The notes below the pieces were generated by a model, which saw only the letters and a list, made by a program, of their open reading frames with translations, had not been told where the DNA came from and made no database searches. DNA of 64,000 bases, from the NCBI GenBank assembly GCA_020848615.1, contig JADLHW010000086.1, positions 62,001 through 126,000 of the forward strand. The letters run 5' to 3'. Shown piece after piece: positions 45,171 to 54,001 of this stretch. The position numbers were made by a program, and so were the translations under genes. Within the stretch, counting starts at the first letter, position 1. Every line of letters starts with the position of its first letter. Source of the stretch: Thermoleophilia bacterium. Its GTDB lineage: Bacteria; Actinomycetota; Thermoleophilia; Miltoncostaeales; Miltoncostaeaceae.

Positions 45171-47102
45171 TTACCGGGCGGGGCGTGCCGGGATCACGCG
45201 CAGCGCGGCGGCGGCGAGCACCGTGGCGCCGCGCTGCAGGCGCACCCGGTACCGGCCGGGGGCGCGTCCCCGTGTGGCGAGGGAGACGCGGTTCGCGCCC
45301 GCGGCGGCGTTCGCGGGAACCGCGGCGACGTTGGCGTACCGGGTGCATGCCCGCAGGCCGCGCAGCGCGGGACGGGGCGCCACGCAGCCCGCGCGGGCGC
45401 GGCGGCCGGGCAGGACGCGCTGCACGCGCACCGTCAGGCGCGCGGCGGCGGAGGCGGTGAACCGCACCGACACGGGGCGGCCGGCCCGCACCGTCGCCGG
45501 CACGAGGCGCAGCCCGGTGACCCCCGGGGCGCCGGTGCCGGCGGGCGGCCCCGGAGCGGCGGGCGCGGGGACGGGGGCGGTGCGCAGCGTGAGCGACACG
45601 TTGTCGGCGTAGCCGTCGTTGTAGGCCGCTCCGGGGGCCCGGGTGGCGATGACCGTCACCTGGATGTACCGGGTGCCGGCGGGCACCGCCGCGTCGCGGC
45701 CGCGCGGCAGCAGCCCGGTCTGGCTCTGGCGGTCGGCGGCGGTGACCGGCCCGATGGTGGCGCTGCCGAGGGCGTTCCAGCCGGCGTCCCTGAAGGTGGC
45801 GGTGACGGTCGCGGCGTCGGTGTCCGAGCCGAAGCCGCCCAGGTGGGCGGCGATGGTGGCGGTCACCCGTCCCGCGTCGATCGCCGTGGCGCGCCCGGTG
45901 AGGTCGACGTGCTGGATGGCGCGTGACTCGGCGGACCCCGGGCCGCCGGCCCCGGCGTTGGCCCCGCCGCCGATCGCCTGGGAGTTCGCGGGCTCCGGGA
46001 ACCCCATGCCCACCGAGTACGGCACGGCGGTGAACGTGCCGGTGGTCGCCCACCCGGGGACGGGGCGGTTCGCCCCGGGCCCGGCGGCGGGGCCGGCCTC
46101 GAACCCGGGGTTGAGCAGCAGGTTTCCGTCGGCGGGGAGGTCGATGCCGGTGGTGATGCGGCTCACGGCGTTCCCGGCCCGCTGGGTGAACCACATGGCG
46201 CCGTCGGGACCCTGGACGATGCCCCACGGCTGGGTGGCGGGGCGGATGCCGGCGGTGAACAGGGTGGGCACGTCCCCGGCGATGCGGCCCACGGCATCCC
46301 CGGCGGTCACCCAGATCGCCCCGTCGGGGCCGGGGGCGAGGCTCGTGATGCCGGGCACGGGCAGGCCTCCCGGCGGCGGGGCGACGATCCCGGCGGGCGA
46401 CATGCGGGACACGGCGTCGGTGAGCTCCCCCACCCACCACAGCTCACCGTCGCCGGAGGCGGTGATGGCGGTGGGACGCGAGTCGGCCGGGACGCCCTGC
46501 TGGAACTCGGTGATGGTCCCGTCGGTGACGACGCGGCCGATGCGGCCCTCCAGCTCGGTGAACCACAGGGCACCGTCCGGCCCGGCGGTGATCCCGTTGG
46601 GCGTGGCCCCGGGGCTCAGGCCCAGGGCGAACTCGGTGACCGTGCCGCCCGGGGTGATGCGGCCGATGCGGCGGGCGCTCGACTCGGTGAACCACAGGTT
46701 GCCGTCGGGGCCGGTGACGATGCTCTCGGGCCGGGCCGACGCGGTGATGCCCTGCGAGAAGCTGGTGATGGCGCCCGCGGGCGTGATGTGCCCCACCACG
46801 CTGCGGCCGGTGTCGGCGAACCACACGTTGCCGTCCGGGCCGGCGGTGAGGCCGCGCACCTCCGCGCCGGGGGGCAGGGGGAACAGCGTGACGCCGCCCA
46901 CGGGGGTGAGGCGCCCCAGCATCCCGGACTGGCTGCCGAACCACAGGTTCCCGTCGGCGCCCACGGTGATGGCGATCACCAGGGGGCTGCCGCCGGGCAC
47001 CCCGAGGGGGAACTCGATGGCCTGCGGCGGTGGCGCGGCCGCCGCGGCGGGCGCCCAGGCGGCGACGGCGACGAGCATGGCGACGCGGCGTGATCGGCGC
47101 AA
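45171..47102 (-). CDS. Secreted Vgb-like propeller with C-terminal beta domains
   Basis: 643 residues. A signal peptide (MRRSRRVAMLVAVAAWAPAAAAA) is followed by about seven repeats of ITAGPDGNLWFTE/RIGRITPxG over residues ~30-330, the virginiamycin B lyase-like propeller. Next comes a jelly-roll-like region (NLLLNPGFEAGP...DGYADNVSLTLR, residues ~345-530), the carbohydrate-binding-module-like form seen in exported proteins. The last ~110 residues (VRAGRPVSVRFTASAAARLTVRVQRVLPGRRARAGC, AAGANRVSLATRGRAPGRYRVRL) are a Solirubrobacterales-type beta tail. It is probably not a streptogramin lyase; role unknown. Confidence 0.82.
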   Translation of the reverse strand: MRRSRRVAMLVAVAAWAPAAAAAPPPQAIEFPLGVPGGSPLVIAITVGADGNLWFGSQSGMLGRLTPVGGVTLFPLPPGAEVRGLTAGPDGNVWFADTGRSVVGHITPAGAITSFSQGITASARPESIVTGPDGNLWFTESSARRIGRITPGGTVTEFALGLSPGATPNGITAGPDGALWFTELEGRIGRVVTDGTITEFQQGVPADSRPTAITASGDGELWWVGELTDAVSRMSPAGIVAPPPGGLPVPGITSLAPGPDGAIWVTAGDAVGRIAGDVPTLFTAGIRPATQPWGIVQGPDGAMWFTQRAGNAVSRITTGIDLPADGNLLLNPGFEAGPAAGPGANRPVPGWATTGTFTAVPYSVGMGFPEPANSQAIGGGANAGAGGPGSAESRAIQHVDLTGRATAIDAGRVTATIAAHLGGFGSDTDAATVTATFRDAGWNALGSATIGPVTAADRQSQTGLLPRGRDAAVPAGTRYIQVTVIATRAPGAAYNDGYADNVSLTLRTAPVPAPAAPGPPAGTGAPGVTGLRLVPATVRAGRPVSVRFTASAAARLTVRVQRVLPGRRARAGCVAPRPALRGLRACTRYANVAAVPANAAAGANRVSLATRGRAPGRYRVRLQRGATVLAAAALRVIPARPAR

Positions 47103-47180
47103 CGGGTCCGGTCCTTCGTGGGCGATGCCGGAACACCGCGATCAGAACACCGGCCGGAGGCCGGCGTCCAGCCCGACCGG

Positions 47181-47219
47181 AGGCGTCACAATCACGAAAT
47201 AGAAGGCGTCACAATCACG
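47181..47219. promoter_or_regulatory. Direct 16-bp repeats upstream of the Vgb-like gene
   Basis: AGGCGTCACAATCACG occurs at 47181-47196 and again at 47204-47219, start-to-start 23 bp, with a partial third match (ATTGCGTCA) beginning at 47225. It lies 79-117 bp upstream of the secreted Vgb-like gene start (47102). Candidate activator or repressor sites. Confidence 0.5.
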
Positions 47220-47254
47220 GAAGAGATTGCGTCAAGACATCGGAGTAGGCCCCG

Positions 47255-48238
47255 TCAGGACGGGACGATGCCCTCCGGGATGGGTCCCTCGGGATGCGCC
47301 CGCCGGGCGGTCTCGGCGAGCACGATGGCGGCGAGCACGACGGCCGCGCCGACCACCTGGATGCCGTGGAGGGTCTGGCCCAGCACCACCCAGGCGATGA
47401 TGCCGGCCATGGGTGGTTCGGCGGTGCCGATGAGGCCGGCCCGGGTGGGGCCGATGTGCCGGATGGCCACCAGCACGAGTCCGAACGGGGCGGCGGTGCC
47501 GATGAGCACGACGAACGCCACCAGGATCCACAGCGGGGCGTGGAAGGCCAGGACGCCGTCGGTGACGCGGTCGAGGTCGACGCTGTTGCCCAGGGCCCGG
47601 GCGGGGAAGTTCCACCAGGGGTGCGCGGCGCTCCAGAAGACCCCGGCGGCCAGGAACGCCCACGCGGCGAAGCTGAGGGGGTCGCGGCGACCCAGGCCGC
47701 GCTCGCCCAGCAGGTAGTACATGGCCAGCGTCACCGCGGAGATCACGGCGGCGAGCGTGCCGATGCCGTCGAAGCTCAGGCCGTCCCATGCCTCCGACAC
47801 CAGCGCGAGGCCGGCGAGGCACATCGCCAGTGCGATCCACACGCGGCCGCGGACGTCCTCGCCGCGGGCGAACCGCACCCACAGGGCCACCATGAGCGGC
47901 GCGGTGAACTGGATGAGCAGGGTCACGCTCACCGGGATGCGCTCGATGCTCACCAGGTACAGCCACTGGGTCATCGCCAGGCCCATCACGCCGTACACGG
48001 CGACGAACCCGAGCTCCCGCCACCGGATGCGCATCGCCCGCGGGCGCAGGATCAGGGCGGCCGCGGCCAGGATGAGCGCGGACCCCAGGCAGCGGGTGGC
48101 GACCAGGTCCAGGGGGCTCAGCGCGTCCCCCAGCACGATCGTGCTCACCGTGCCGTTCATCGAGAACATCACGGCGGCGAGGAACACCAGTCCCGCGCCC
48201 AGCAGCGGCCGCGCGTGGGGGGCGGGGGCGGTGCTCAC
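47255..48238 (-). CDS. EamA/RhtA-type drug/metabolite transporter
   Basis: 327 residues from GTG 48238; a GTG at 48253 adds five residues. Ten hydrophobic segments in two EamA repeats: LLGAGLVFLAAVMFSMNGTVST, LVATRCLGSALILAAAALIL, LMVALWVRFARGEDVRGRVWIALAMCLAGLALVS, then IGTLAAVISAVTLAMYYLLGERGL and WVVLGQTLHGIQVVGAAVVLAAIVLAE. Probable inner-membrane exporter of amino acids or metabolites; substrate unknown. A CGAACCGGTTCG palindrome (48253-48264) lies at its start region. Confidence 0.87.
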   Translation of the reverse strand: MSTAPAPHARPLLGAGLVFLAAVMFSMNGTVSTIVLGDALSPLDLVATRCLGSALILAAAALILRPRAMRIRWRELGFVAVYGVMGLAMTQWLYLVSIERIPVSVTLLIQFTAPLMVALWVRFARGEDVRGRVWIALAMCLAGLALVSEAWDGLSFDGIGTLAAVISAVTLAMYYLLGERGLGRRDPLSFAAWAFLAAGVFWSAAHPWWNFPARALGNSVDLDRVTDGVLAFHAPLWILVAFVVLIGTAAPFGLVLVAIRHIGPTRAGLIGTAEPPMAGIIAWVVLGQTLHGIQVVGAAVVLAAIVLAETARRAHPEGPIPEGIVPS

Positions 48239-48430
48239 CGGGAGGTCACGCACGAACCGGTTCGGTCAGGGGTGACGCTCAGCGGAGCCGCCGGGCCGGG
48301 ACGACATGTGCCCGATGAAACACCATGGGCGTGCGCGGCGCACGCGGTCCCCCTCCCTGCGGGCCATCGCTCTGCCAGAGTGACCGGCGTGAGGAGGGCG
48401 CACCGCCCGCATCCCGACCCGGAGGCCGGT

Positions 48431-48652
48431 ATGAGTGACGAGCTGCTGGACGTGACCGAGGAGGCGACCCTGTCGCGGGAGGCGGCGGCCGCGCGGCTGC
48501 GGCAGCTCGCCGACCAGCTGTCCCGCCACAACGCCGTGGAGTTCATGCGCGAGGGCGTGCGGTGCACCGTCAAGGTCCCGGATCAGGTGCGCATGAAGCT
48601 GGAGATCGAGGTGGGTGAGGAGTCCGAGATCGAGTTCGAGATCAGCTGGTAG
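48431..48652 (+). CDS. Amphi-Trp domain protein
   Basis: 73 residues, ATG 48431 with GGAGG upstream. MSDELLDVTEEATLSREAAAARLRQLADQLSRHNAVEFMREG, then VRMKLEIEVGEESEIEFEISW matches the amphi-Trp family (short basic helix plus amphipathic strands ending in ELEFEISW). Role unknown. Confidence 0.85.
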   Translation: MSDELLDVTEEATLSREAAAARLRQLADQLSRHNAVEFMREGVRCTVKVPDQVRMKLEIEVGEESEIEFEISW

Positions 48653-48668
48653 CCGGCCGCCGGCCGGC
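48652..48668. terminator. Hairpin between convergent genes
   Basis: GCCGGCC (48652-48658) pairs with GGCCGGC (48662-48668) around a 3-nt loop, between the amphi-Trp stop and the stop at 48677. Confidence 0.45.
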
Positions 48669-48676
48669 ACGCCCGG

Positions 48677-49993
48677 TCATTCGGGCGTGTCGGTCTGCCC
48701 CACCAGCTCCCAGGAGGCGTTCATCTGGAAGCCGCTCTGCCCGCCGAAGCCCGCGATGGGGTTGTTCCACGGGCCGCTGTAGCTGCCGGCGAGGATGGGG
48801 CCCGTCCACGGGGCGTTCTCGGCACTGAGGTACCCGGTGGCGAGGGGGATGGTGATGGAGGCGGTGGCGTCGGGGCACACCGCCGTGCCGGTGACCGGCG
48901 CGGTGACGATCCCGCCGTTGAGGTGGTAGGTGCGGTGCCCGTCGGCGTACACGCGCAGGATGACGGTGCCGTTGCTCACACCGAACGTGGAGCCGTTGTA
49001 GGCGGCGTCCAGCACGCAGCCCTGTCCGTCGGTGGCGTGGAACACCACGCTGCCGCTCAGCGAGGCGATGGTGTAGCTCAGCTCGTAGAAGCTGCCCCTG
49101 TCGCCGCCGTCGTCGAGCAGGAACACGGCGGCCAGGTTGGCCGTCCAGGTGCTGTCGGCGCCGCTGACGGTGACGGTGCTCTTGATGTTGCCGGCGAACG
49201 CGACGGGGGCGCCGCAGATGGCCTTGCTCACCGAGTTCGCGAGGCGCTTCATCACGTCCTGGTGGCCGCCGTCGGCGGTGCTGATGGTCTCCTTCCAGAT
49301 CACCTGGCCGGTCTTGGTGTCGACCAGGCGGAACTCCCCGGAGGTGGCGCCGCGCTGCTGCTCGCCGAGCGCGGTGAACCTGCCCTCCACGCGGTACTGC
49401 GGGGCGGTCCCGGCGAGGGACGCCAGGGCCTTCTTGGCCTGGGCGCGGACCTGCGGGGGGAAGTACTTGGTGGTGTTGAGCTTGAGCTCCTTCAGCACCT
49501 CCTGGTACCCGCGGCCCTTGCGGTCGACCGAGACGATGTAGTCGCACGGGGCGTCGTCGGCGGCCTCGCCCATCTCGACGTCCACGAGGCTGCTCACATC
49601 CCAGGTGCCCGTGGGGTCCATGATCTTGCCGACCGACATGTTCACGGCGGTGGAGGTGGTCTGCATGGCGATGGCGCGCCGCCGGCCGGCCTTCACCTGC
49701 ACCAGCTCGCCCTTCTCCACGGCGCCCTTGGGGCCCCAGGTGGTGGAGGTCAGCAGCCACAGGCCCGGTGTGAGCTTCAGCGTGAAGCGGCGGTTGCGGC
49801 CCACGGTCTGGGCGGCGGTGGAGGTGCCCTTGAACAGCGGCGTGGCGACCATGCCGGCCGGCAGCTTCTTGGCGAGCGGCCCGGTGCTCTTGGGCAGCAG
49901 CCCGGTGAGGGTGCCGGTGGCGGCCTGCGCGGTGACGGCGCCGCCAAGGAGGGCGGTGGCCGCGACGGTGGTGGTGAGGAGGCGGCGCATCAT
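48677..49993 (-). CDS. Secreted protein of unknown function
   Basis: 438 residues, ATG 49993 overlapping the YbjQ stop (ATGA). A signal peptide (MMRRLLTTTVAATALLGGAVTAQA) precedes a carboxypeptidase-like beta segment (LFKGTSTAAQTVGRNRRFTLKLTPGLWLLTSTT). A central portion (PQYRVEGRFTALGEQQRGATSGEFRLVDTKTGQVIWKETIS) recalls LpoB/CsgG-like outer-envelope domains, but only weakly. The C-terminal third is Gly/Ser/Thr-rich beta structure with two cysteines (GCVLDAA, AVCPDAT). Translationally coupled to a YbjQ protein; the two may work together. Confidence 0.72.
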   Translation of the reverse strand: MMRRLLTTTVAATALLGGAVTAQAATGTLTGLLPKSTGPLAKKLPAGMVATPLFKGTSTAAQTVGRNRRFTLKLTPGLWLLTSTTWGPKGAVEKGELVQVKAGRRRAIAMQTTSTAVNMSVGKIMDPTGTWDVSSLVDVEMGEAADDAPCDYIVSVDRKGRGYQEVLKELKLNTTKYFPPQVRAQAKKALASLAGTAPQYRVEGRFTALGEQQRGATSGEFRLVDTKTGQVIWKETISTADGGHQDVMKRLANSVSKAICGAPVAFAGNIKSTVTVSGADSTWTANLAAVFLLDDGGDRGSFYELSYTIASLSGSVVFHATDGQGCVLDAAYNGSTFGVSNGTVILRVYADGHRTYHLNGGIVTAPVTGTAVCPDATASITIPLATGYLSAENAPWTGPILAGSYSGPWNNPIAGFGGQSGFQMNASWELVGQTDTPE

Positions 49994-50376
49994 GAAGCGT
50001 GCTCCGGCACGACGACGACGGCGGTGCCGTACGCGGCCACCTCGTTCATGATCTTGCCGATGTCGCCGGTGTCGAACCGCATGGCGAGCACCGCGTTGCA
50101 GCCGGCGGCGAGGGCCGCCGCGCGCATGCGGTCGACGGCCTCGTCGCGGCTGTGGGTCAGCAGGCGCGTATAGCCCCTGGCCTCCCCGCCGAACACGGTG
50201 CGGAAGCTCGCGCCGATGTTGCTGAACAGGTTCCGGGCGCGGACGGTGATCCCGAAGATCTCCCCGTGGATCCGCTCGACGCGGTACCCGGGGATGTCGT
50301 TGGTGGTCACGACCATCACGCGGCTGCGCAGGTACTCCCCGGATTCCGGGGGCGGGGGTGGCGGGGCGCTCGACAT
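49990..50376 (-). CDS. YbjQ/UPF0145-family heavy-metal-binding-like protein
   Basis: 128 residues. A proline-rich start (SSAPPPPPPESGEYLRS) then the YbjQ fold: VMVVTTNDIPGYRVERIHGEIFGITVRARNLFSNI, ALAAGCNAVLAMRFDTGDIG, YGTAVVVVPEHAS. The family forms a pentameric barrel of unknown function. It is coupled to the secreted-protein gene by an ATGA overlap and lies 9 bp downstream of the epimerase stop in the same direction. Confidence 0.88.
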   Translation of the reverse strand: MSSAPPPPPPESGEYLRSRVMVVTTNDIPGYRVERIHGEIFGITVRARNLFSNIGASFRTVFGGEARGYTRLLTHSRDEAVDRMRAAALAAGCNAVLAMRFDTGDIGKIMNEVAAYGTAVVVVPEHAS

Positions 50377-50385
50377 CGGTCTCTC

Positions 50386-51345
50386 CTAGACGTCCATGAA
50401 GCCCCACGGCCGACCCGTGGGGTTGCGGTGCTGTTCGCTGATGGCCTTGTAGGTGGCCTGCAGACCCTCGTCCAGCGGCATGATCGGCGTCCAGCCCAGG
50501 AGCTCCTTGGCCTTGCCGTTGGCGAGGGCGCTGCGCTGCAGCTCGCCGGTGCGGGCGGGGTGGAACTCGGGGTCCAGGTCGCAGCCCAGGCCCTCCAGCA
50601 GGTCCAGCACCGTCACCTCGGCGCCCATGCCGATGTTGAAGATCTCCCCGGCGGGGCCGCTGTCCTCCGCGGCCAGGAAGGCGCGCACCACGTCGCCGAC
50701 GTACACGTAGTCGCGGGTCTGGAGGCCGTCACCGAACACCTTGGGGCGGATGCCGTCGAGCATGCGGCCCGAGAAGATGCTCACCACGCCGGCCTCGCCG
50801 TGGGGGTCCTGGCGGGGGCCGTAGACATTGCCGAGGCGCAGCACCACGGTGTGCAGGCCGTACAGCCGGCCGTACAGGCCGCAGTAACCCTCGCCGCACA
50901 TCTTGCTCATCCCGTAGTGGCTCAGGGGGCGGGTCTCGGCGGTTTCGGGGCTGGGGATCGGGAGGCCCTCGTACTCCCCGTAGCCGGCGCCGCCGGTGCT
51001 GGCGAACACGACCTTGGCGTTCACCGCGCGGGCGGCCTCGAGCACGTTGATGATGCCGATGACGTTCACGTCGGCGTCGAAGCCGGGTTCCTCGATGGCC
51101 CGGCGCACGTCGGCCTGGGCGGCGAGGTGGAAGATGGTGCGGGGCGCGAACTCGTGGGCGAGGGCCTTCATGCCGGCGGCGTCGCGGATGTCCATCTCGT
51201 GGAACACGGCGTCCGGCGGCAGCTTCGCCGTGGAGCCGTGCACGAGGTTGTCCACGATGTGCACCTCGCGGCCCTGCGCGAGCAGCGCGTCCGCGAGGTT
51301 CGATCCGATGAAACCGGCTCCGCCGGTGACGATGGCAGCGCTCAC
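50386..51345 (-). CDS. NAD-dependent sugar-nucleotide epimerase (GalE-like)
   Basis: 319 residues from GTG 51345 with AGGGGG just upstream; longer frames lack a signal or ribosome site. Extended SDR fold: TGGAGFIGSNLADALLAQG (NAD motif), DVRRAIEEPGFDADVNVIGIINVLEAAR, catalytic STGG and YGMSK (YxxxK), TRDYVYVGDVVRAFLAA. Likely UDP-glucose/UDP-galactose or dTDP-sugar epimerase for envelope polysaccharide. The gene starts a minus-strand run with YbjQ and the secreted protein. A perfect 18-bp-region palindrome (51374-51391) lies upstream. Confidence 0.9.
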   Translation of the reverse strand: MSAAIVTGGAGFIGSNLADALLAQGREVHIVDNLVHGSTAKLPPDAVFHEMDIRDAAGMKALAHEFAPRTIFHLAAQADVRRAIEEPGFDADVNVIGIINVLEAARAVNAKVVFASTGGAGYGEYEGLPIPSPETAETRPLSHYGMSKMCGEGYCGLYGRLYGLHTVVLRLGNVYGPRQDPHGEAGVVSIFSGRMLDGIRPKVFGDGLQTRDYVYVGDVVRAFLAAEDSGPAGEIFNIGMGAEVTVLDLLEGLGCDLDPEFHPARTGELQRSALANGKAKELLGWTPIMPLDEGLQATYKAISEQHRNPTGRPWGFMDV

Positions 51346-51373
51346 GCAGCCCCCTGGTAGCCTCGATGAGTCC

Positions 51374-51391
51374 GGTGACCCGTGGGTCACC
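51374..51391. promoter_or_regulatory. GGTGACCC-N2-GGGTCACC palindrome in divergent promoter
   Basis: Perfect 8-bp arms with a GT centre, 28 bp upstream of the epimerase start and about 64 bp from the start of the divergent tmk operon. Candidate operator for either or both. Confidence 0.5.
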
Positions 51392-51454
51392 CGCGGCGAA
51401 GTCTGGACCAGGAACGTAAGCGGGACAACACACCGATCGGGGGGACTCAAAGGG

Positions 51455-51640
51455 GTGGGACGCACCGGACCGGATGAGGGGGGCCCGCGACCCCACGTGT
51501 ATGCCCGGCTGCGCGCCCAGGCCGAGCACCGCACGCCCGTGCTCAACGCCCCCCGCTACGCGAGGTACGTGGGGTGGGTGGTGATCGCGGCGATCGGCGG
51601 GGTGCTGGTCATCGTCGCGGACCGCGCGAACCCGTGGTGA
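51455..51640 (+). CDS. Small single-pass membrane protein
   Basis: 61 residues from GTG 51455; the start is uncertain because the purine-rich AAAGGG is very close. An Arg-rich N-terminus (HVYARLRAQAEHRTPVLNAPRYARY) precedes one transmembrane segment (VGWVVIAAIGGVLVIVAD). The stop overlaps the GTG of tmk (GTGA at 51637), so it is the first gene of the operon. Function unknown. Confidence 0.55.
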   Translation: MGRTGPDEGGPRPHVYARLRAQAEHRTPVLNAPRYARYVGWVVIAAIGGVLVIVADRANPW

Positions 51641-52251
51641 CCGGGCGTTTCGTGAGCCTGGAGGGCATCGACGGGTCCGGGAAGTCCACGCAGGCCCACC
51701 TGCTCGCCGAGGCCCTCCGCGCCCGCGGCATCGAGGTCGTGGAGACCCGCGAGCCCGGCGGCACGCCGCTGGGTGAGGAGATCCGCCGGCTGGTGCTGCA
51801 CAGCCCGAAGGGCGCGGTTGCGCCCGGAGCCGAGGTCCACCTGTTCGCCGCCTCACGCGCCCAGCACGTCGACCGGCTCATCCGCCCCGCCCTGGCGCGC
51901 GGCGCCTGGGTGGTGAGCGACCGGTTCGTCGACTCGTCCCTGGCGTTCCAGGGCGCCGCCCGCGGCTTCGGCATCGAGACCGTGCTCGAGGCCAACCGCA
52001 CCGCCGTGGACGGGTGCCTGCCCGACCTCACCCTGGTCATCGACGTGCCCCCCGCCACCGCCACCTGGCGCCGTTCCGGGAACGGCGACGACCGCATCGA
52101 GGCGGAGGGCATCGCGTTCCAGGAGGCCGCCGCGGAGGGGTACCGGGAGCTTGCCCGCCGCTTCCCGGAGCGCGTGATCCTCGTTGACGGCGACGGTGAG
52201 CCCGCCGCCGTGCACGCCGCCGTCCTGGCCCGCGTCGAGGCGCTCGCGTGA
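51637..52251 (+). CDS. tmk: Thymidylate kinase
   Basis: 204 residues from GTG 51637. Walker A SLEGIDGSGKSTQ (residues ~7-19), DR(F) motif in VVSDRFVDSSLAFQG, LID in LTLVIDVPP and the P-loop-proximal REPGGTPLGEEIR. It phosphorylates dTMP to dTDP. It overlaps both flanking genes by 4 bp and precedes holB, a common tmk-holB order. Confidence 0.96.
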   Translation: MTGRFVSLEGIDGSGKSTQAHLLAEALRARGIEVVETREPGGTPLGEEIRRLVLHSPKGAVAPGAEVHLFAASRAQHVDRLIRPALARGAWVVSDRFVDSSLAFQGAARGFGIETVLEANRTAVDGCLPDLTLVIDVPPATATWRRSGNGDDRIEAEGIAFQEAAAEGYRELARRFPERVILVDGDGEPAAVHAAVLARVEALA

Positions 52252-53348
52252 TCCACATCCCCGACCAGCCGCTCGCCACCAAGGTCCTCGCCGGGGCGTT
52301 CGCCCACGGGCGGGTGCCGCAGCAGTTCCTGTTCACCGGGCCGCCCGGCACCGGCAAGCGCGACGCCGCCGTCGCCGTCGCCCACCACCTCATCGGGATG
52401 CCCGACGAAGCGGCCCACCGCGCCAGCCTGGATCTCTCGATCGTCCGGGCCTCCGGCGCCCAGATCCTCCTGGAGGACTTGGAAGACGCCCTCCGTGACC
52501 TCGCGTCCCGCCCCGTCGTCGGCCGATGCCGCGTCGTCATCGTCGAGGGGGCCGAACGCCTCAGGGATGTCGCCGGGAACCGCATCCTCAAGCCCCTGGA
52601 GGAACCCCCGGCCCATTCGCACGTGATCCTGGTGACCGACCGGCCGGAGGATCTGCTCCCCACGATCCGCTCCCGGTGCGTGCCGGTGCCGTTCCGGAAC
52701 CCGGGGTGGCGGGTCATCGCGCAGCGGCTCATCGAGCGGGGCGTCGACCAGACCCGCGCGGAGGCCCTCGCCCGGTCCGATGGGCCCATGGCCCTCGCCG
52801 GCGACGCGTTCTACCGCTCCATGCGGGAGGCCGGGGCCGCGATGGGCCTCGCGATCCTCGCCGGCGGGAAGTCCGGCCGGCAGCTGGTGGACGACGCCCA
52901 AGGCCGCATGGAGGCCGCCGCCGCCCAGCACCCGTCCCAGGAGCTGCTCGACCTGCGCGCCACGGCCGCGGAGCTGGAGGGCAAGCGGGGCGGCAAGACC
53001 GCCGCCAAGCGCGCCGAGGACCAGGAGAAGCGCGAACGCCGCCGGATGATCAGCGACGGCTGGGACGCCGTCATCTCCGGCGCCGCCGGCATCGTCGCCG
53101 ACGCCCTCGCCGTCAGCCACGGCGCCGAGACCAGCATCCGGAACCGCCACTTCCTCGACCAGCTGCGCACCATCGGCGCCCGGCCGGAGTTCTGCGAGCG
53201 GGCGATCGAGGAGCTGGAGCACACCCGCGCCGAGCTCCAGCTCAACCCCACCGTCAACGTCGCGGTGCAGTCCGCGCTCATCAGGATCGAGCACGCCCGG
53301 CAGGGGGAGCGGCACGCCCTCACCCACCCCGGCCGGCTGCCCTGGTGA
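52248..53348 (+). CDS. holB: DNA polymerase III subunit delta'
   Basis: 366 residues from GTG 52248, overlapping tmk by 4 bp. Clamp-loader AAA+ motifs: FLFTGPPGTGKRDAAVAVA (Walker A), VVIVEGAERL (Walker B position), NRILKPLEEPPAHSHVILVTDRPEDLLPTIRSRC (sensor 1 and SRC motif). Zinc-binding cysteines are reduced, as in many actinobacterial HolB proteins. A basic coiled insert (KRGGKTAAKRAEDQEKRERRR) is followed by a helical collar region. Confidence 0.93.
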   Translation: MIHIPDQPLATKVLAGAFAHGRVPQQFLFTGPPGTGKRDAAVAVAHHLIGMPDEAAHRASLDLSIVRASGAQILLEDLEDALRDLASRPVVGRCRVVIVEGAERLRDVAGNRILKPLEEPPAHSHVILVTDRPEDLLPTIRSRCVPVPFRNPGWRVIAQRLIERGVDQTRAEALARSDGPMALAGDAFYRSMREAGAAMGLAILAGGKSGRQLVDDAQGRMEAAAAQHPSQELLDLRATAAELEGKRGGKTAAKRAEDQEKRERRRMISDGWDAVISGAAGIVADALAVSHGAETSIRNRHFLDQLRTIGARPEFCERAIEELEHTRAELQLNPTVNVAVQSALIRIEHARQGERHALTHPGRLPW

Positions 53349-54001
53349 CCACGCGGGGCCCCGGTGCGCGTCGGCGCGGCCTGCCGGGGATGCCCCTGCT
53401 GTCCCGCTGGGGGCTCGTGCTGGGCGTCGCGATCCTGTTCGCGGTCGTGATCCTCGGGGGGACCCTGTTCGGTGACGATGCCAACCGGGTGAACGCCATC
53501 GCCGATCCCCTCGCCGAGCTGCCGGCGTTCTCCGCCGGCACGCCGCCCGCGGATGCGCCGGAGGCCCACGCCGGGTTCGCGGAGTGGGCGCAGGGCCGCG
53601 CGTTCGACGACTGGAAGCGCGCGTTCAACACGGCGGGCCGTGCCTGGCAGGACCCCGACCCGGCGCCGGCGGCGATCTTCACCGAACCGGGCGCCCAGGA
53701 TGCCCGGGCCGCGATCGTGCTGGGCGCCGGCGCGCAGGCGGCCCTGTACGTGCAGGGCGTCCTCGGCATCCCGGGCCGCATCGAACTGGCGCGCCGCGAC
53801 AAGCCGGAGCTTCAGCGCGCGCTCGGGGATGCGCAGACCCAGTTCCTGGCGTGCCTCGCGGGCGCGTGGGGCAGGACGCTCATGTCGCCCGCGCGTCTGG
53901 CGGCGGCCGCCCCGGCCCCGGAGGCGAAGTCCGTCCGGCTGGGTGCGGAGGTCGGCGACCCCGAGGTCTGCGACACCTTCTCCACCGACGACGGCTCGTG
54001 A
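53345..54001 (+). CDS. Membrane-anchored protein of unknown function
   Basis: 218 residues from GTG 53345 (4-bp overlap); ATG 53390 could be used. One N-terminal transmembrane segment (WGLVLGVAILFAVVILGGTLF) and an extracytoplasmic alanine-rich domain (AFDDWKRAFNTAGRAWQDP, AAIVLGAGAQAALYVQGVLGIPGRIELARRDK). Cysteines appear in FLACLAGAWG and EVCDTFS. Position between holB and an EamA transporter says little about role. Confidence 0.65.
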   Translation: MTTRGPGARRRGLPGMPLLSRWGLVLGVAILFAVVILGGTLFGDDANRVNAIADPLAELPAFSAGTPPADAPEAHAGFAEWAQGRAFDDWKRAFNTAGRAWQDPDPAPAAIFTEPGAQDARAAIVLGAGAQAALYVQGVLGIPGRIELARRDKPELQRALGDAQTQFLACLAGAWGRTLMSPARLAAAAPAPEAKSVRLGAEVGDPEVCDTFSTDDGS

